This document shows, piece after piece, positions 35,129-42,191 of a stretch of 52,134 bases of DNA (positions are counted from its first letter, which is position 1; each line of letters starts with the position of its first letter). Both the position numbers and the translations under genes were made by a program. Source of the stretch: DASSBR01 sp035708085 (GTDB lineage Bacteria > Pseudomonadota > Gammaproteobacteria > Natronospirales > DASSBR01); contig DASSTE010000034.1 of assembly GCA_035708085.1 (NCBI GenBank), positions 1-52,134 on the forward strand. Direction: 5' to 3'. The notes beneath the pieces are model-generated. The model was not told the DNA's origin, made no database searches, and worked only from the letters and a program-made list of their open reading frames with translations.

Positions 35129-36516
35129 TCCTGCTGATCGCCGGCCTTGCATTCGCGGTACCCGCCGCCGCAAAGGGTGTCGGCTATGCCGATGTGCTGC
35201 ATTGGGGGTGGGAACCGTGGGTACTGGCCTGTCTCGCTGTCGCGACCATTCCCTACCTGATCGGCCTCTACCGCATGGATCGCGACACGCGCCGGAGCAT
35301 CGTTTTCCGCGCCGTAGCCTTTCTTGCGGGAATCGAGGTGCTGGTGATAGCCCTGGAACCGCCGGTCGATTCAATCGCCGGATCGCTGACTTCGGCGCAG
35401 ATGTTTCAGCACCTTTTGCTGCTGTGGATCGCGCCGCCGCTGCTGGTCGCCGGCCGGCCGGCCTTCGTCTGGCTGCGAGCCATCGACGCGGGGCCGCGTC
35501 GCAGCTTCGTGCGCGGCTTCAATCGCTGTGGCCTTGCTGCGCTGTTCAATCTGCTGAAGCGGCCGCTGGTCGCGTGGCTGCTCCTGGTCGCGACACTCTG
35601 CTTCTGGCATTTGCCCGGTCCGTATGACTGGGGGGCGCACCATGGCTGGCTGCACGATATCGAGAGCCTGAGTTTCCTGGGTTTTGCGCTCTGTTACTGG
35701 ACGGTCGTTATCGGCGTACCAGGCCGGAGGCGCGCGCTGGGCTACGGCATGACCATGGTCTACGTCGTCTCGATCGGCTTCGCGATGGGCATGATTTCGG
35801 CAATCCTGACGCTCGCGTCACACCCGCTGTACGCGGTGCATCTCAACACGACGCAGTCTTTCGGCTTGACGCCCTTGCAGGACCAGCAACTGGCCGGCGC
35901 GATCATGTGGATTCCCTCGAATATGATTCACCTCGCGACGATATGCACGCTGTTCTTCGCCTGGATGCGTGAGGACGAGCGGCGCGCGCCGAAAGTGCAG
36001 AGCGTGCTTTACTCGTCCGCGTTGCGCTGCGCCGTCATTGTGCCGCTGGTGCTGATCGGCCTGTCGGCCTGCGGCGGCGGTAACAACGATAACGGCAACG
36101 ACCAGTCGAACGGGATCACGACCATTCAACTCAACAACCAGGGTGGCAATAATTCGAACGCCACCAGCAATGTCAGTACCAGCGTCAATTCGTCCATCGG
36201 ACCGAAGTCGGCTGAGCCGTGGGAGACGATTCCGGGCGCGAACCCGCAGCACGGCGCCGCGCTGATCCGCCACTACGGTTGCGGCGGCTGCCACACGATA
36301 CCGGGCATCGGCAATGCCGACGGGATTGTCGGACCGCCGCTGACCAAGTGGAGCCAGCGGATGATCATCGCCGGTTTCATGCGCAATCGCCCCAGCAACC
36401 TGATCCCGTGGATTCAGAATCCGCAGTCGATCCTGCCGGGCGTAGACATGCCGAACATGGGCATCACGCGCAAGCAAGCACGCGATATTGCGGCTTATCT
36501 TTATACGTTGGATTGA
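35116..36516 (+). CDS. CtaG (caa3 assembly factor) fused to a cytochrome c through an internal lipobox-like segment
   Basis: A 466-aa two-part protein. Residues 1-290 are a multi-helix CtaG_caa3-type membrane protein (FQHLLLLWIAPPLLVAGRP, FWHLPGPYDWGAHHG, IPSNMIHLATICTLFFAWM), a copper-handling assembly factor of caa3 oxidases. Residues ~305-319 (VIVPLVLIGLSAC) look exactly like a lipoprotein signal with Cys319, then a Gly/Asn/Gln-rich linker (320-360). A cytochrome c domain follows with CGGCH (389-393) and a Met in GVDMPNMG, similar to the one fused on subunit II. One uninterrupted frame joins them; an internal GTG start is possible. It is the last gene of the operon. Confidence 0.8.
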   Translation: MRRLILLIAGLAFAVPAAAKGVGYADVLHWGWEPWVLACLAVATIPYLIGLYRMDRDTRRSIVFRAVAFLAGIEVLVIALEPPVDSIAGSLTSAQMFQHLLLLWIAPPLLVAGRPAFVWLRAIDAGPRRSFVRGFNRCGLAALFNLLKRPLVAWLLLVATLCFWHLPGPYDWGAHHGWLHDIESLSFLGFALCYWTVVIGVPGRRRALGYGMTMVYVVSIGFAMGMISAILTLASHPLYAVHLNTTQSFGLTPLQDQQLAGAIMWIPSNMIHLATICTLFFAWMREDERRAPKVQSVLYSSALRCAVIVPLVLIGLSACGGGNNDNGNDQSNGITTIQLNNQGGNNSNATSNVSTSVNSSIGPKSAEPWETIPGANPQHGAALIRHYGCGGCHTIPGIGNADGIVGPPLTKWSQRMIIAGFMRNRPSNLIPWIQNPQSILPGVDMPNMGITRKQARDIAAYLYTLD

Positions 36517-36542
36517 ACCGGCAAGGTTGTCGTGGGGCGGGC

Positions 36543-36638
36543 GATGCGGTGCCTGTTTCCAAGGACGCCGTGAATACATCCCTGTAGGCTCCGGGTTCGG
36601 CTCCTGCGTCACACAGCCTTGGAAACAGGCCCCGCATC
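36543..36638. repeat. Long-arm palindromic element with conserved core (copy B)
   Basis: 22-bp arms (36543-36564 and 36617-36638, one mismatch) enclose a 52-base core about 85% identical to that of copy A (11752-11860), here on the plus strand. The arms differ from those of copy A except for the inner TTTCCAAGG. It fills most of the 291-base gap between the oxidase operon and the Zn-dehydrogenase gene and may separate their transcripts. Confidence 0.88.
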
Positions 36639-36710
36639 ACCCACTGACGCGCTGTCGCCGCATTTAGCATTGGCATCGCTCCGTTTGAGTCACGGGACAT
36701 CTCTTATTTC

Positions 36711-36742
36711 CTCTCCCTCAGGGAGAGGGTTAGGGTGAGGGG
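36711..36742. repeat. Single CTCCCTCAGGGAG palindrome
   Basis: CTCTCCCTCAGGGAGAGGG followed by TTAGGGTGAGGGG, the same family as 11638-11716. It lies 66 bases before the Zn-dehydrogenase start. Confidence 0.75.
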
Positions 36743-36807
36743 TGTTGATGAATGCGAGCAGCTGAAACTTACATTTCTACATTTTGCTTCCACGGAAGGT
36801 ACAGCAA

Positions 36808-37992
36808 ATGAAAGCAGTAACATTCCACGGCAAGGAAGACTTCCGCGTCGACAACGTCCCGGACCCCAAAATCCAGCAGCCGACCGACGCGATCATCCGC
36901 ATCACCTCGACCGGCATCTGCGGCTCCGACCTGCACCTGTACTCGGTGCTGACGATGTTCCTGGAAGAAGGTGACATCATCGGCCACGAACCGATGGGCA
37001 TCGTCGAGGAAGTCGGTAGCGAAGTGAAAGACATCAAGCCCGGCGACCGCGTAGTCGTGCCGTTCAACATTTCGTGCGGGCATTGCTGGATGTGCGATCG
37101 CGGCTTGTTCGCGCAATGCGAAACCACGCAGGTACGCGAGCAGGGCAACGGCGCGGCGCTGTTCGGTTACACCAAGCTGTATGGACAAGTGCCGGGTGGG
37201 CAGGCGGAATACCTGCGCGTGCCACAGGCACACTTCGGGCCGATCAAGGTGCCGGAGGGGCCGCCCGACGAGCGCTTTCTTTATCTGTCCGACGTCATCC
37301 CGACATCCTGGCAGGCGGTCGAATACGCCGATATCCCGAAGGGCGGCAGCGTGGCCGTGTTCGGCCTCGGCCCGATCGGGCAGATGTCGGCGCGCATTGC
37401 AAAAGCGCGCGGCGCGGAGCGCGTCTTCGGGGTCGACTTCGTCCCGGAGCGGCTCGGGATGGCGCACCGGCACGGCATCGAAACCATCGATGCGAACGAA
37501 TTCGAGGACGTGCCGGCCTACATTCGCGACCAGACCGATGGCCGCGGACCGGACGGCGTGATCGATGCGGTCGGCATGGAAGCGCACGGGGCGCCGATGC
37601 AGGAAGCTGCACAAAAGTCGGCGGGGTTGCTGCCGAAGAAGACGGCCGCGAACATGATCCAGAAAATGGGCGTGGACCGGCTGTCGGCGCTGAACGCCTG
37701 CATCGACACCGTGCGCCGCGGCGGCAGCGTGTCGATCATCGGCGTCTATGGCGGCCAGACCGACCCGATGCCGATGATGCAGATGTTCGACAAGGGCATT
37801 CAGATTCGCATGGGGCAGGCGCACGTCAAGCGCTGGATTCCGGACATCATGCCGTTCCTGCTCGACGATGCCGATCCGCTCGGCGCGGAAGACCTGGCGA
37901 CGCACAAGCTGCCGCTCACCGAGGCGCCGCACGGCTACGAGATTTTCCAGAAGAAGCAGGACGGGGCGATCAAGATTGTTCTCCAGCCGTAG
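36808..37992 (+). CDS. Zinc-dependent alcohol dehydrogenase, formaldehyde-dehydrogenase-like
   Basis: A 394-aa medium-chain dehydrogenase with both zinc sites. Catalytic ligands are the Cys of TGICGSDLH, the His-Glu pair in GHEPMG and the structural Cys set CGHCWMCDRGLFAQC. The Rossmann loop is GLGPIG. It is closest in pattern to glutathione-independent formaldehyde dehydrogenase/dismutase-like proteins. ATG 36808 (MKAVTFHG) follows GGAAGG. Because it follows a methanol dehydrogenase operon, oxidation of formaldehyde or another aldehyde/alcohol product is an attractive idea, but sequence alone does not fix the substrate. Confidence 0.85.
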   Translation: MKAVTFHGKEDFRVDNVPDPKIQQPTDAIIRITSTGICGSDLHLYSVLTMFLEEGDIIGHEPMGIVEEVGSEVKDIKPGDRVVVPFNISCGHCWMCDRGLFAQCETTQVREQGNGAALFGYTKLYGQVPGGQAEYLRVPQAHFGPIKVPEGPPDERFLYLSDVIPTSWQAVEYADIPKGGSVAVFGLGPIGQMSARIAKARGAERVFGVDFVPERLGMAHRHGIETIDANEFEDVPAYIRDQTDGRGPDGVIDAVGMEAHGAPMQEAAQKSAGLLPKKTAANMIQKMGVDRLSALNACIDTVRRGGSVSIIGVYGGQTDPMPMMQMFDKGIQIRMGQAHVKRWIPDIMPFLLDDADPLGAEDLATHKLPLTEAPHGYEIFQKKQDGAIKIVLQP

Positions 37993-38004
37993 GTTGGAGA
38001 AGAA

Positions 38005-38046
38005 GTCGCTAGGACTGAGTCGCTAGGACTGAGTCGCTAGGACTGA
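38005..38046. repeat. Three 14-bp direct repeats, left arm of a large palindromic locus
   Basis: Three perfect copies of GTCGCTAGGACTGA begin 12 bases after the dehydrogenase stop. They are complementary to ACTCAGTCCTAGCGACT at 38151-38167, so a long-range hairpin can form. This belongs to the same family as 772-842. The 438-base gap 37993-38430 also holds the repeats at 38095 and 38160; I see no gene in it. Confidence 0.88.
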
Positions 38047-38094
38047 GTTTGGAGAACCGATTCCCGGCCTGTCGGAGCACTCTTCAAGTGACAA

Positions 38095-38123
38095 GAGCCC
38101 TTCGACAGGCTCAGGGCGAACGG
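38095..38123. repeat. CTTCGACAGGCTCAGG dispersed repeat
   Basis: GAGCCCTTCGACAGGCTCAG followed by GGCGAACGG, identical to the second arm of the element at 42229-42319. It sits inside the loop of the larger 38005-38236 palindrome, so the two repeat families are nested. Confidence 0.8.
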
Positions 38124-38159
38124 GTGGTGGAGACGTCAGAACATTTCGCTACTCAGTCC

Positions 38160-38236
38160 TAGCGACTAGCGACTAGCGACTAGCGACTAGCGACTAGCGA
38201 CTAGCGACTAGCGACTAGCGACTAGCGACTAGCGAC
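38160..38236. repeat. Eleven tandem copies of the 7-mer TAGCGAC
   Basis: Eleven perfect 7-base units continue from the inverted arm of the palindrome. The left side of the locus has 14-base units instead, so only the first copy is needed for pairing and the rest look like later slippage expansion. Copy number is likely variable between isolates. Confidence 0.92.
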
Positions 38237-38430
38237 TTTCCGCCGCGTCGAGCGGCATCGGCCGGGCCGCACGCTGACCGCCGGCAGCCTCGCGCCGGCG
38301 TCGCTGTTTGCGCTCAGACTGCTGCGACGCCGTACCTGATGCGGGGTTTCGCCCACGGCTATCGCCCGTACAGAAAAAGCCGGCGCCTTTTGCTAGCTTC
38401 GGTCGGAATGCATTTGCAAGGAGAGATGCC

Positions 38431-38964
38431 ATGCAATCATCAGACATAAGCCGTAGCGACGGCCTCGACCGGACTGCCGAACAGGCAAAGGAAAGCGCCC
38501 GCGAAACGATGCACGAAGCGGGCCGCCAGGTAAATGAAACTGCCGAGCGGCAGAAATACGCCGTGGCCGATCAGGCAGGCTCCGTGGCCGACGCGTTGCG
38601 CAAAACCGGCGACGAACTTCGGCAGCAGGATCAAGGCTGGCTCGCCGATGCCGCCCAACGACTCGCGGAAGGGGCGGACAAGCTCGCCGGCGAACTGCGC
38701 GATCAGGATATGAGTTCGCTATTGAGCCGCACGCAGGAATTCGCCCGCCGCCGGCCGGCAACATTCCTCGGTGGCGCCGTGGCGGCCGGTTTTCTGCTGA
38801 CGCGATTTATGAAGAGTTCCGACCGCGGCGAACACCACCGTACAAGTAATCGGACGTCTGCCGGATTCACGGAAGCGCGCAGTGATGTCATGGGTACCGG
38901 CGACGGCGCGAGCCACGTGATCACGCCGACCGGGGAGGAGGTGCAGCATGCAGGCCCGCAGTGA
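38431..38964 (+). CDS. YqjD/ElaB-like stress membrane protein
   Basis: A 177-aa protein with a long amphipathic, Glu/Lys/Gln-rich helical region (about 1-105: EQAKESARETMHEAGRQVNE). One hydrophobic segment (FLGGAVAAGFLLTRFM) and a hydrophilic tail follow. This layout is like YqjD/ElaB-type proteins that tether ribosomes or stabilise membranes in stationary phase, though similarity is in pattern only. ATG 38431 follows AAGGAGAG. It overlaps the holin-like gene by 17 bases. TGCTAGCTTC 31-40 bases upstream could be a stress-sigma -10. Confidence 0.65.
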   Translation: MQSSDISRSDGLDRTAEQAKESARETMHEAGRQVNETAERQKYAVADQAGSVADALRKTGDELRQQDQGWLADAAQRLAEGADKLAGELRDQDMSSLLSRTQEFARRRPATFLGGAVAAGFLLTRFMKSSDRGEHHRTSNRTSAGFTEARSDVMGTGDGASHVITPTGEEVQHAGPQ

Positions 38965-39388
38965 ATTTATTCGCGACGAGCGCTCCATCGGCAGCCTGAT
39001 TTCGAGCCTGGCCCGCGATACCGGCACCCTGGTCCGCAATGAGGCGGCGCTGGCGAAGCAGGAGTTGTCGGGCAAGATTTCGCAGGCGGCGGTCGCGATG
39101 GTGTCCGTGGTGCTGGCGACGGTAACGATGATCGGCGCTTTCATTATTCTGCTGGATGCCGCAGTCTTCGGACTGAACGTCGTACTGCCGCCCAACCTGA
39201 CGCCGTGGCTCTCGGAGTTGATCGTGGGCTTCTTTTTCATGCTTGTCGGCCTCGGCCTGCTGATGAAGGCGCGCAGCAATCTCAAGCCGGAGAACCTGAC
39301 GCCCCACCGAACGCTGCGTAGCGTCGAGCGGGATCGCGACATGGCGCGGGAACATGCCGAACATGTGGAACGAGAGGTAAGACCATGA
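38948..39388 (+). CDS. Phage-holin-superfamily III (YqjE-type) membrane protein
   Basis: A 146-aa inner-membrane protein of the putative holin-X/YqjE family. It has an N-terminal amphipathic helix (SLISSLARDTGTLVRNEAAL) and two membrane helices (AMVSVVLATVTMIGAFIILL and SELIVGFFFMLVGLGLLM). Despite the family name there is no phage context; these genes normally stand beside YqjD and DUF3618 genes, as here. ATG follows GGGGAGGAGG; its stop overlaps the next start in ATGA. Confidence 0.82.
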   Translation: MQARSEFIRDERSIGSLISSLARDTGTLVRNEAALAKQELSGKISQAAVAMVSVVLATVTMIGAFIILLDAAVFGLNVVLPPNLTPWLSELIVGFFFMLVGLGLLMKARSNLKPENLTPHRTLRSVERDRDMAREHAEHVEREVRP

Positions 39389-40068
39389 ACACATCCGCGA
39401 ATGAAAATCCGGAAAAACTCGAGGCTGAGATCGAGGCGACACGGGCGCATATGGATGCGACGCTCGACGCGATTGAACACAAGCTGTCGCCGGGACAGTT
39501 GCTGGACGAAAGCCTCGATTACTTTCGCCGCAACGGCTCCGGCGAGTTTTTCTCGAACCTGACCCGCAGTGCGCAGAGCAACCCGATGCCGGTGGTGCTG
39601 ACGAGCCTGGGCATCGGCTGGCTGATGATGTCGAACCCGAACCGCCAAAGCAGCGGCGGCGAGCATCTCGGCGAAGCCAAGGGCAAGGCCCGCGAGGTGG
39701 CAGGGAAAGCCAAGGAAGGCGCACACGAGGCCCGCGCGCGGATGCACCACGCCCGCGAAGAGACGCGTGCCTTCGGCCGCAGGGCCACCGACAACGCACG
39801 TCAGGCGATGGACTGGTCAAGCCGCATGCTGCATGAGCAGCCGCTGGTGGTCGGTGCACTGGGCATCGCGCTGGGCGCGGCGCTGGCGGCGAGCCTGCCG
39901 TCGACCGAGACTGAAGATCGGATGATGGGCGAGGCGCGCGACAAGGTCGTGGACAAGGCGACCGAGGTCGGCCAGGAGCAGGCGGAGAAGTTGAAGTCGA
40001 CCGCGCATGCGGCGAGTGAAGCCGCGCGGCAGGAAGCCGACCGGGAAGGGCTGACGCGGCCGCATTAG
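39385..40068 (+). CDS. DUF3618 domain-containing protein
   Basis: A 227-aa protein. DUF3618 is at the N-terminus (LEAEIEATRAHMDATLDAIE, KLSPGQLLDE), then a short hydrophobic segment (MPVVLTSLGIGWLMM). A long Ala/Glu/Lys-rich helical region and a second hydrophobic segment (VVGALGIALGAALAASLP) follow, with a charged tail. It is the last gene of the three-gene membrane-stress cluster and is followed by a terminator. Role unknown beyond the conserved association. Confidence 0.8.
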   Translation: MNTSANENPEKLEAEIEATRAHMDATLDAIEHKLSPGQLLDESLDYFRRNGSGEFFSNLTRSAQSNPMPVVLTSLGIGWLMMSNPNRQSSGGEHLGEAKGKAREVAGKAKEGAHEARARMHHAREETRAFGRRATDNARQAMDWSSRMLHEQPLVVGALGIALGAALAASLPSTETEDRMMGEARDKVVDKATEVGQEQAEKLKSTAHAASEAARQEADREGLTRPH

Positions 40069-40097
40069 GCAGGTGCCGTTAAGCGGCACCTGCTTTA
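40069..40097 (+). terminator. Rho-independent terminator after the DUF3618 gene
   Basis: GCAGGTGCCG (40069-40078) pairs perfectly with CGGCACCTGC (40084-40093) over a 5-base loop, followed by TTTAT. It lies directly after the stop codon and separates this cluster from the TonB receptor gene. Confidence 0.75.
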
Positions 40098-40121
40098 TCA
40101 ATAAAAAAAAGGAGATCAAAA

Positions 40122-42182
40122 ATGACAGCAAGCCGCGCGCTGCGGCTGGCAGGCTTTGCCGTGCCGCTATTTTTTATCGGGCCGTACGCCATGGCGGGCA
40201 ACGGGACGACGCCCGTCAATCTGGGTGAAATCGAAGTCACCGGCACGCGCGTGCCGCGGCCGGTGTTCGATACGCCCACCTCAATGACCGTGCTGACCGG
40301 CGACGACATCCAGTTTGGCCCGCCCGGCTTCAGCCTGGCGCAGTCGCTCGCGCGGGTGCCGGGGCTGGTGGCGCAAAATCGCGGCAGTTACGCGCAGGAC
40401 CTGCAGATTTCGTCGCGCGGCTTCGGCGCGCGCGCGTCGTTCGGCGTGCGCGGCATCCGAATTCTGGTCGACGGCATTCCCGAAACGACGCCGGCCGGGC
40501 AGGGTGAGACGGACATCTTTGATCTCGCAATCGCCAGGCGCATCGAGGTACTGCGCGGTCCGTTCTCGACCTTGTACGGCAATGCGTCCGGCGGCGTTAT
40601 CCAGATATTTACCCAGGACGGCCCGCCGCAGCCGACGTTGACGGCCACCGCGATGGCCGGCAGCTACGGTACCCAGATCGAACGGTTGGGCGACGGCGGC
40701 ACGGACGGCGCGCTCAACTACAGCGTCGATGTCTCGCATTTCCACACCGACGGCTACCGCGACCACAGCGCCGCCGAGCGCGACCACGCGCACGCCAAGC
40801 TGCGCTACGACCTCGACGACGAGTCCTCGGTCACGCTGCTGCTCAACGCGGAAAACCAGCCTTACGCCTTCGATCCTTCGGGTCTTGATCGCGAGCAGAT
40901 CATGCAGGATCCGCGTCAGGCGGTGGATAGCGTGTTTCAATTCGGCGCCGGCGAAAGCCATCGCGCGCGCCAGGGCGGTATTGTCTGGCGCCAGCAGATC
41001 GATGCCGACGACAGGCTGTACGCGATGGGCTGGCTCGGCAGCCGCCGCGTAATTCAGTTTCTGCCGTTCAGCGGCGCTGGTCCGAATTCCGGCGGCGCGG
41101 TCGTCGATCTGCACAACCGTTCGGGCGGCGGCGATGTGCATTGGACGCACCAGGGCGGCTTTTACGCGATCACCGGCGGCGCCGACTACCAGCGCCTGCA
41201 CGAAGCGCGCAAGGGTTTCGTCAACGACGGCGGCGAAGAGGGCGCGCTGCGCCGCAACGAGGACGACGTGTCTTCGCAGACCGGCGAATACGTGCAGGGG
41301 CGGATCGAGTTCGACCCGTGGCGGTTGTTCGCCGGAGTGCGCCATTCGCGCGTGACGTTCGACAGCGTCGACCACTACATCGCGGCGGACAATCCCGACG
41401 ACAGCGGCAGCCGCGCGTTTTCGCGCACCGACCCGGTCGCGGGCATACTGTACGAAGTGAGCCCGGTGCTCAACGTGTATGCGAACTACGGCGTCGGTTT
41501 CCAGACACCGACCTTCGACGAATTGGCGTACAAACCCAACGGCAAGACCGGTTTCAATTCGAAGCTCGATCCAAGCGCCAGCCGCAATTACGAAGTCGGC
41601 GTCAAGGCGCACCCGGCTGGCGGCAACATTCGTCTGACCGCGGCGCTGTTCAATATCACCACCGATAATGAGATCGTCGTCGCGCAATCCGAAAATGGCC
41701 GCACCAGCTACCGGAACGCCGGCAGCACGCGCCGCAGCGGCGCGGAACTGACTTTCGACGCGGGGCTGGGCGGCGGCTTCGCGACCTACGTTGCCTACAG
41801 CTATCTCGATGCGGTTTTTACCGGCGCACGCCTCGACGGCAACCAATTGCCGGGCGTGCCGCGCCAGACGGTTTTTGGCGAATTGAGCTGGCAGTACGAG
41901 CCGCTCAATTTCGAGACGGCGGTGGACGCACAGTGGCGCGACCGGGTCTATGTCGACAGCGCCAATTCGCAGGCCGCGGACAGCTACATGGTCGTCAACC
42001 TGCGTGCCGGGTTTCAACAGCGAGCGGGGGCGTGGCGTCTGCACGAATACGCGCGGCTTAATAATGTCTTCGATCGAAGCTATGTCGGCGCCGTAATCGT
42101 CGGCAGCGGCAACGGCCGCTACTACGAGCCGGCGCCGGATCGGAATGTTATGGTGGGCATCAGCGCGAGTTACGTGTTTTAG
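40122..42182 (+). CDS. pqqU: TonB-dependent receptor, PqqU (YncD)-like, probable PQQ importer
   Basis: A 686-aa outer-membrane TonB receptor with a signal peptide ending near AMAG, a plug domain and a 22-strand-type barrel ending in Phe. I recognise close pattern agreement with E. coli YncD, renamed PqqU and known to take up pyrroloquinoline quinone: YAQDLQISSRGFGARASFG, VDGIPETTPAGQGET, EVLRGPFSTLYGNASGGV, DGYRDHSAAE and the C-terminal YVGAVIVGSGNGRYYEPAPD. The nearby XoxF needs PQQ and no PQQ synthesis genes are visible, so scavenging PQQ makes sense. It starts behind AAAAGGAGATC after a terminator, so it has its own transcript. A different substrate is possible until tested. Confidence 0.78.
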   Translation: MTASRALRLAGFAVPLFFIGPYAMAGNGTTPVNLGEIEVTGTRVPRPVFDTPTSMTVLTGDDIQFGPPGFSLAQSLARVPGLVAQNRGSYAQDLQISSRGFGARASFGVRGIRILVDGIPETTPAGQGETDIFDLAIARRIEVLRGPFSTLYGNASGGVIQIFTQDGPPQPTLTATAMAGSYGTQIERLGDGGTDGALNYSVDVSHFHTDGYRDHSAAERDHAHAKLRYDLDDESSVTLLLNAENQPYAFDPSGLDREQIMQDPRQAVDSVFQFGAGESHRARQGGIVWRQQIDADDRLYAMGWLGSRRVIQFLPFSGAGPNSGGAVVDLHNRSGGGDVHWTHQGGFYAITGGADYQRLHEARKGFVNDGGEEGALRRNEDDVSSQTGEYVQGRIEFDPWRLFAGVRHSRVTFDSVDHYIAADNPDDSGSRAFSRTDPVAGILYEVSPVLNVYANYGVGFQTPTFDELAYKPNGKTGFNSKLDPSASRNYEVGVKAHPAGGNIRLTAALFNITTDNEIVVAQSENGRTSYRNAGSTRRSGAELTFDAGLGGGFATYVAYSYLDAVFTGARLDGNQLPGVPRQTVFGELSWQYEPLNFETAVDAQWRDRVYVDSANSQAADSYMVVNLRAGFQQRAGAWRLHEYARLNNVFDRSYVGAVIVGSGNGRYYEPAPDRNVMVGISASYVF

Positions 42183-42191
42183 GGTGAATAA

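Noticed and set aside
38948..39388. Holin-superfamily gene as evidence of a prophage
   Set aside because: No other phage gene is near, and YqjE-type holin-like proteins normally stand with YqjD and DUF3618 genes, as here.
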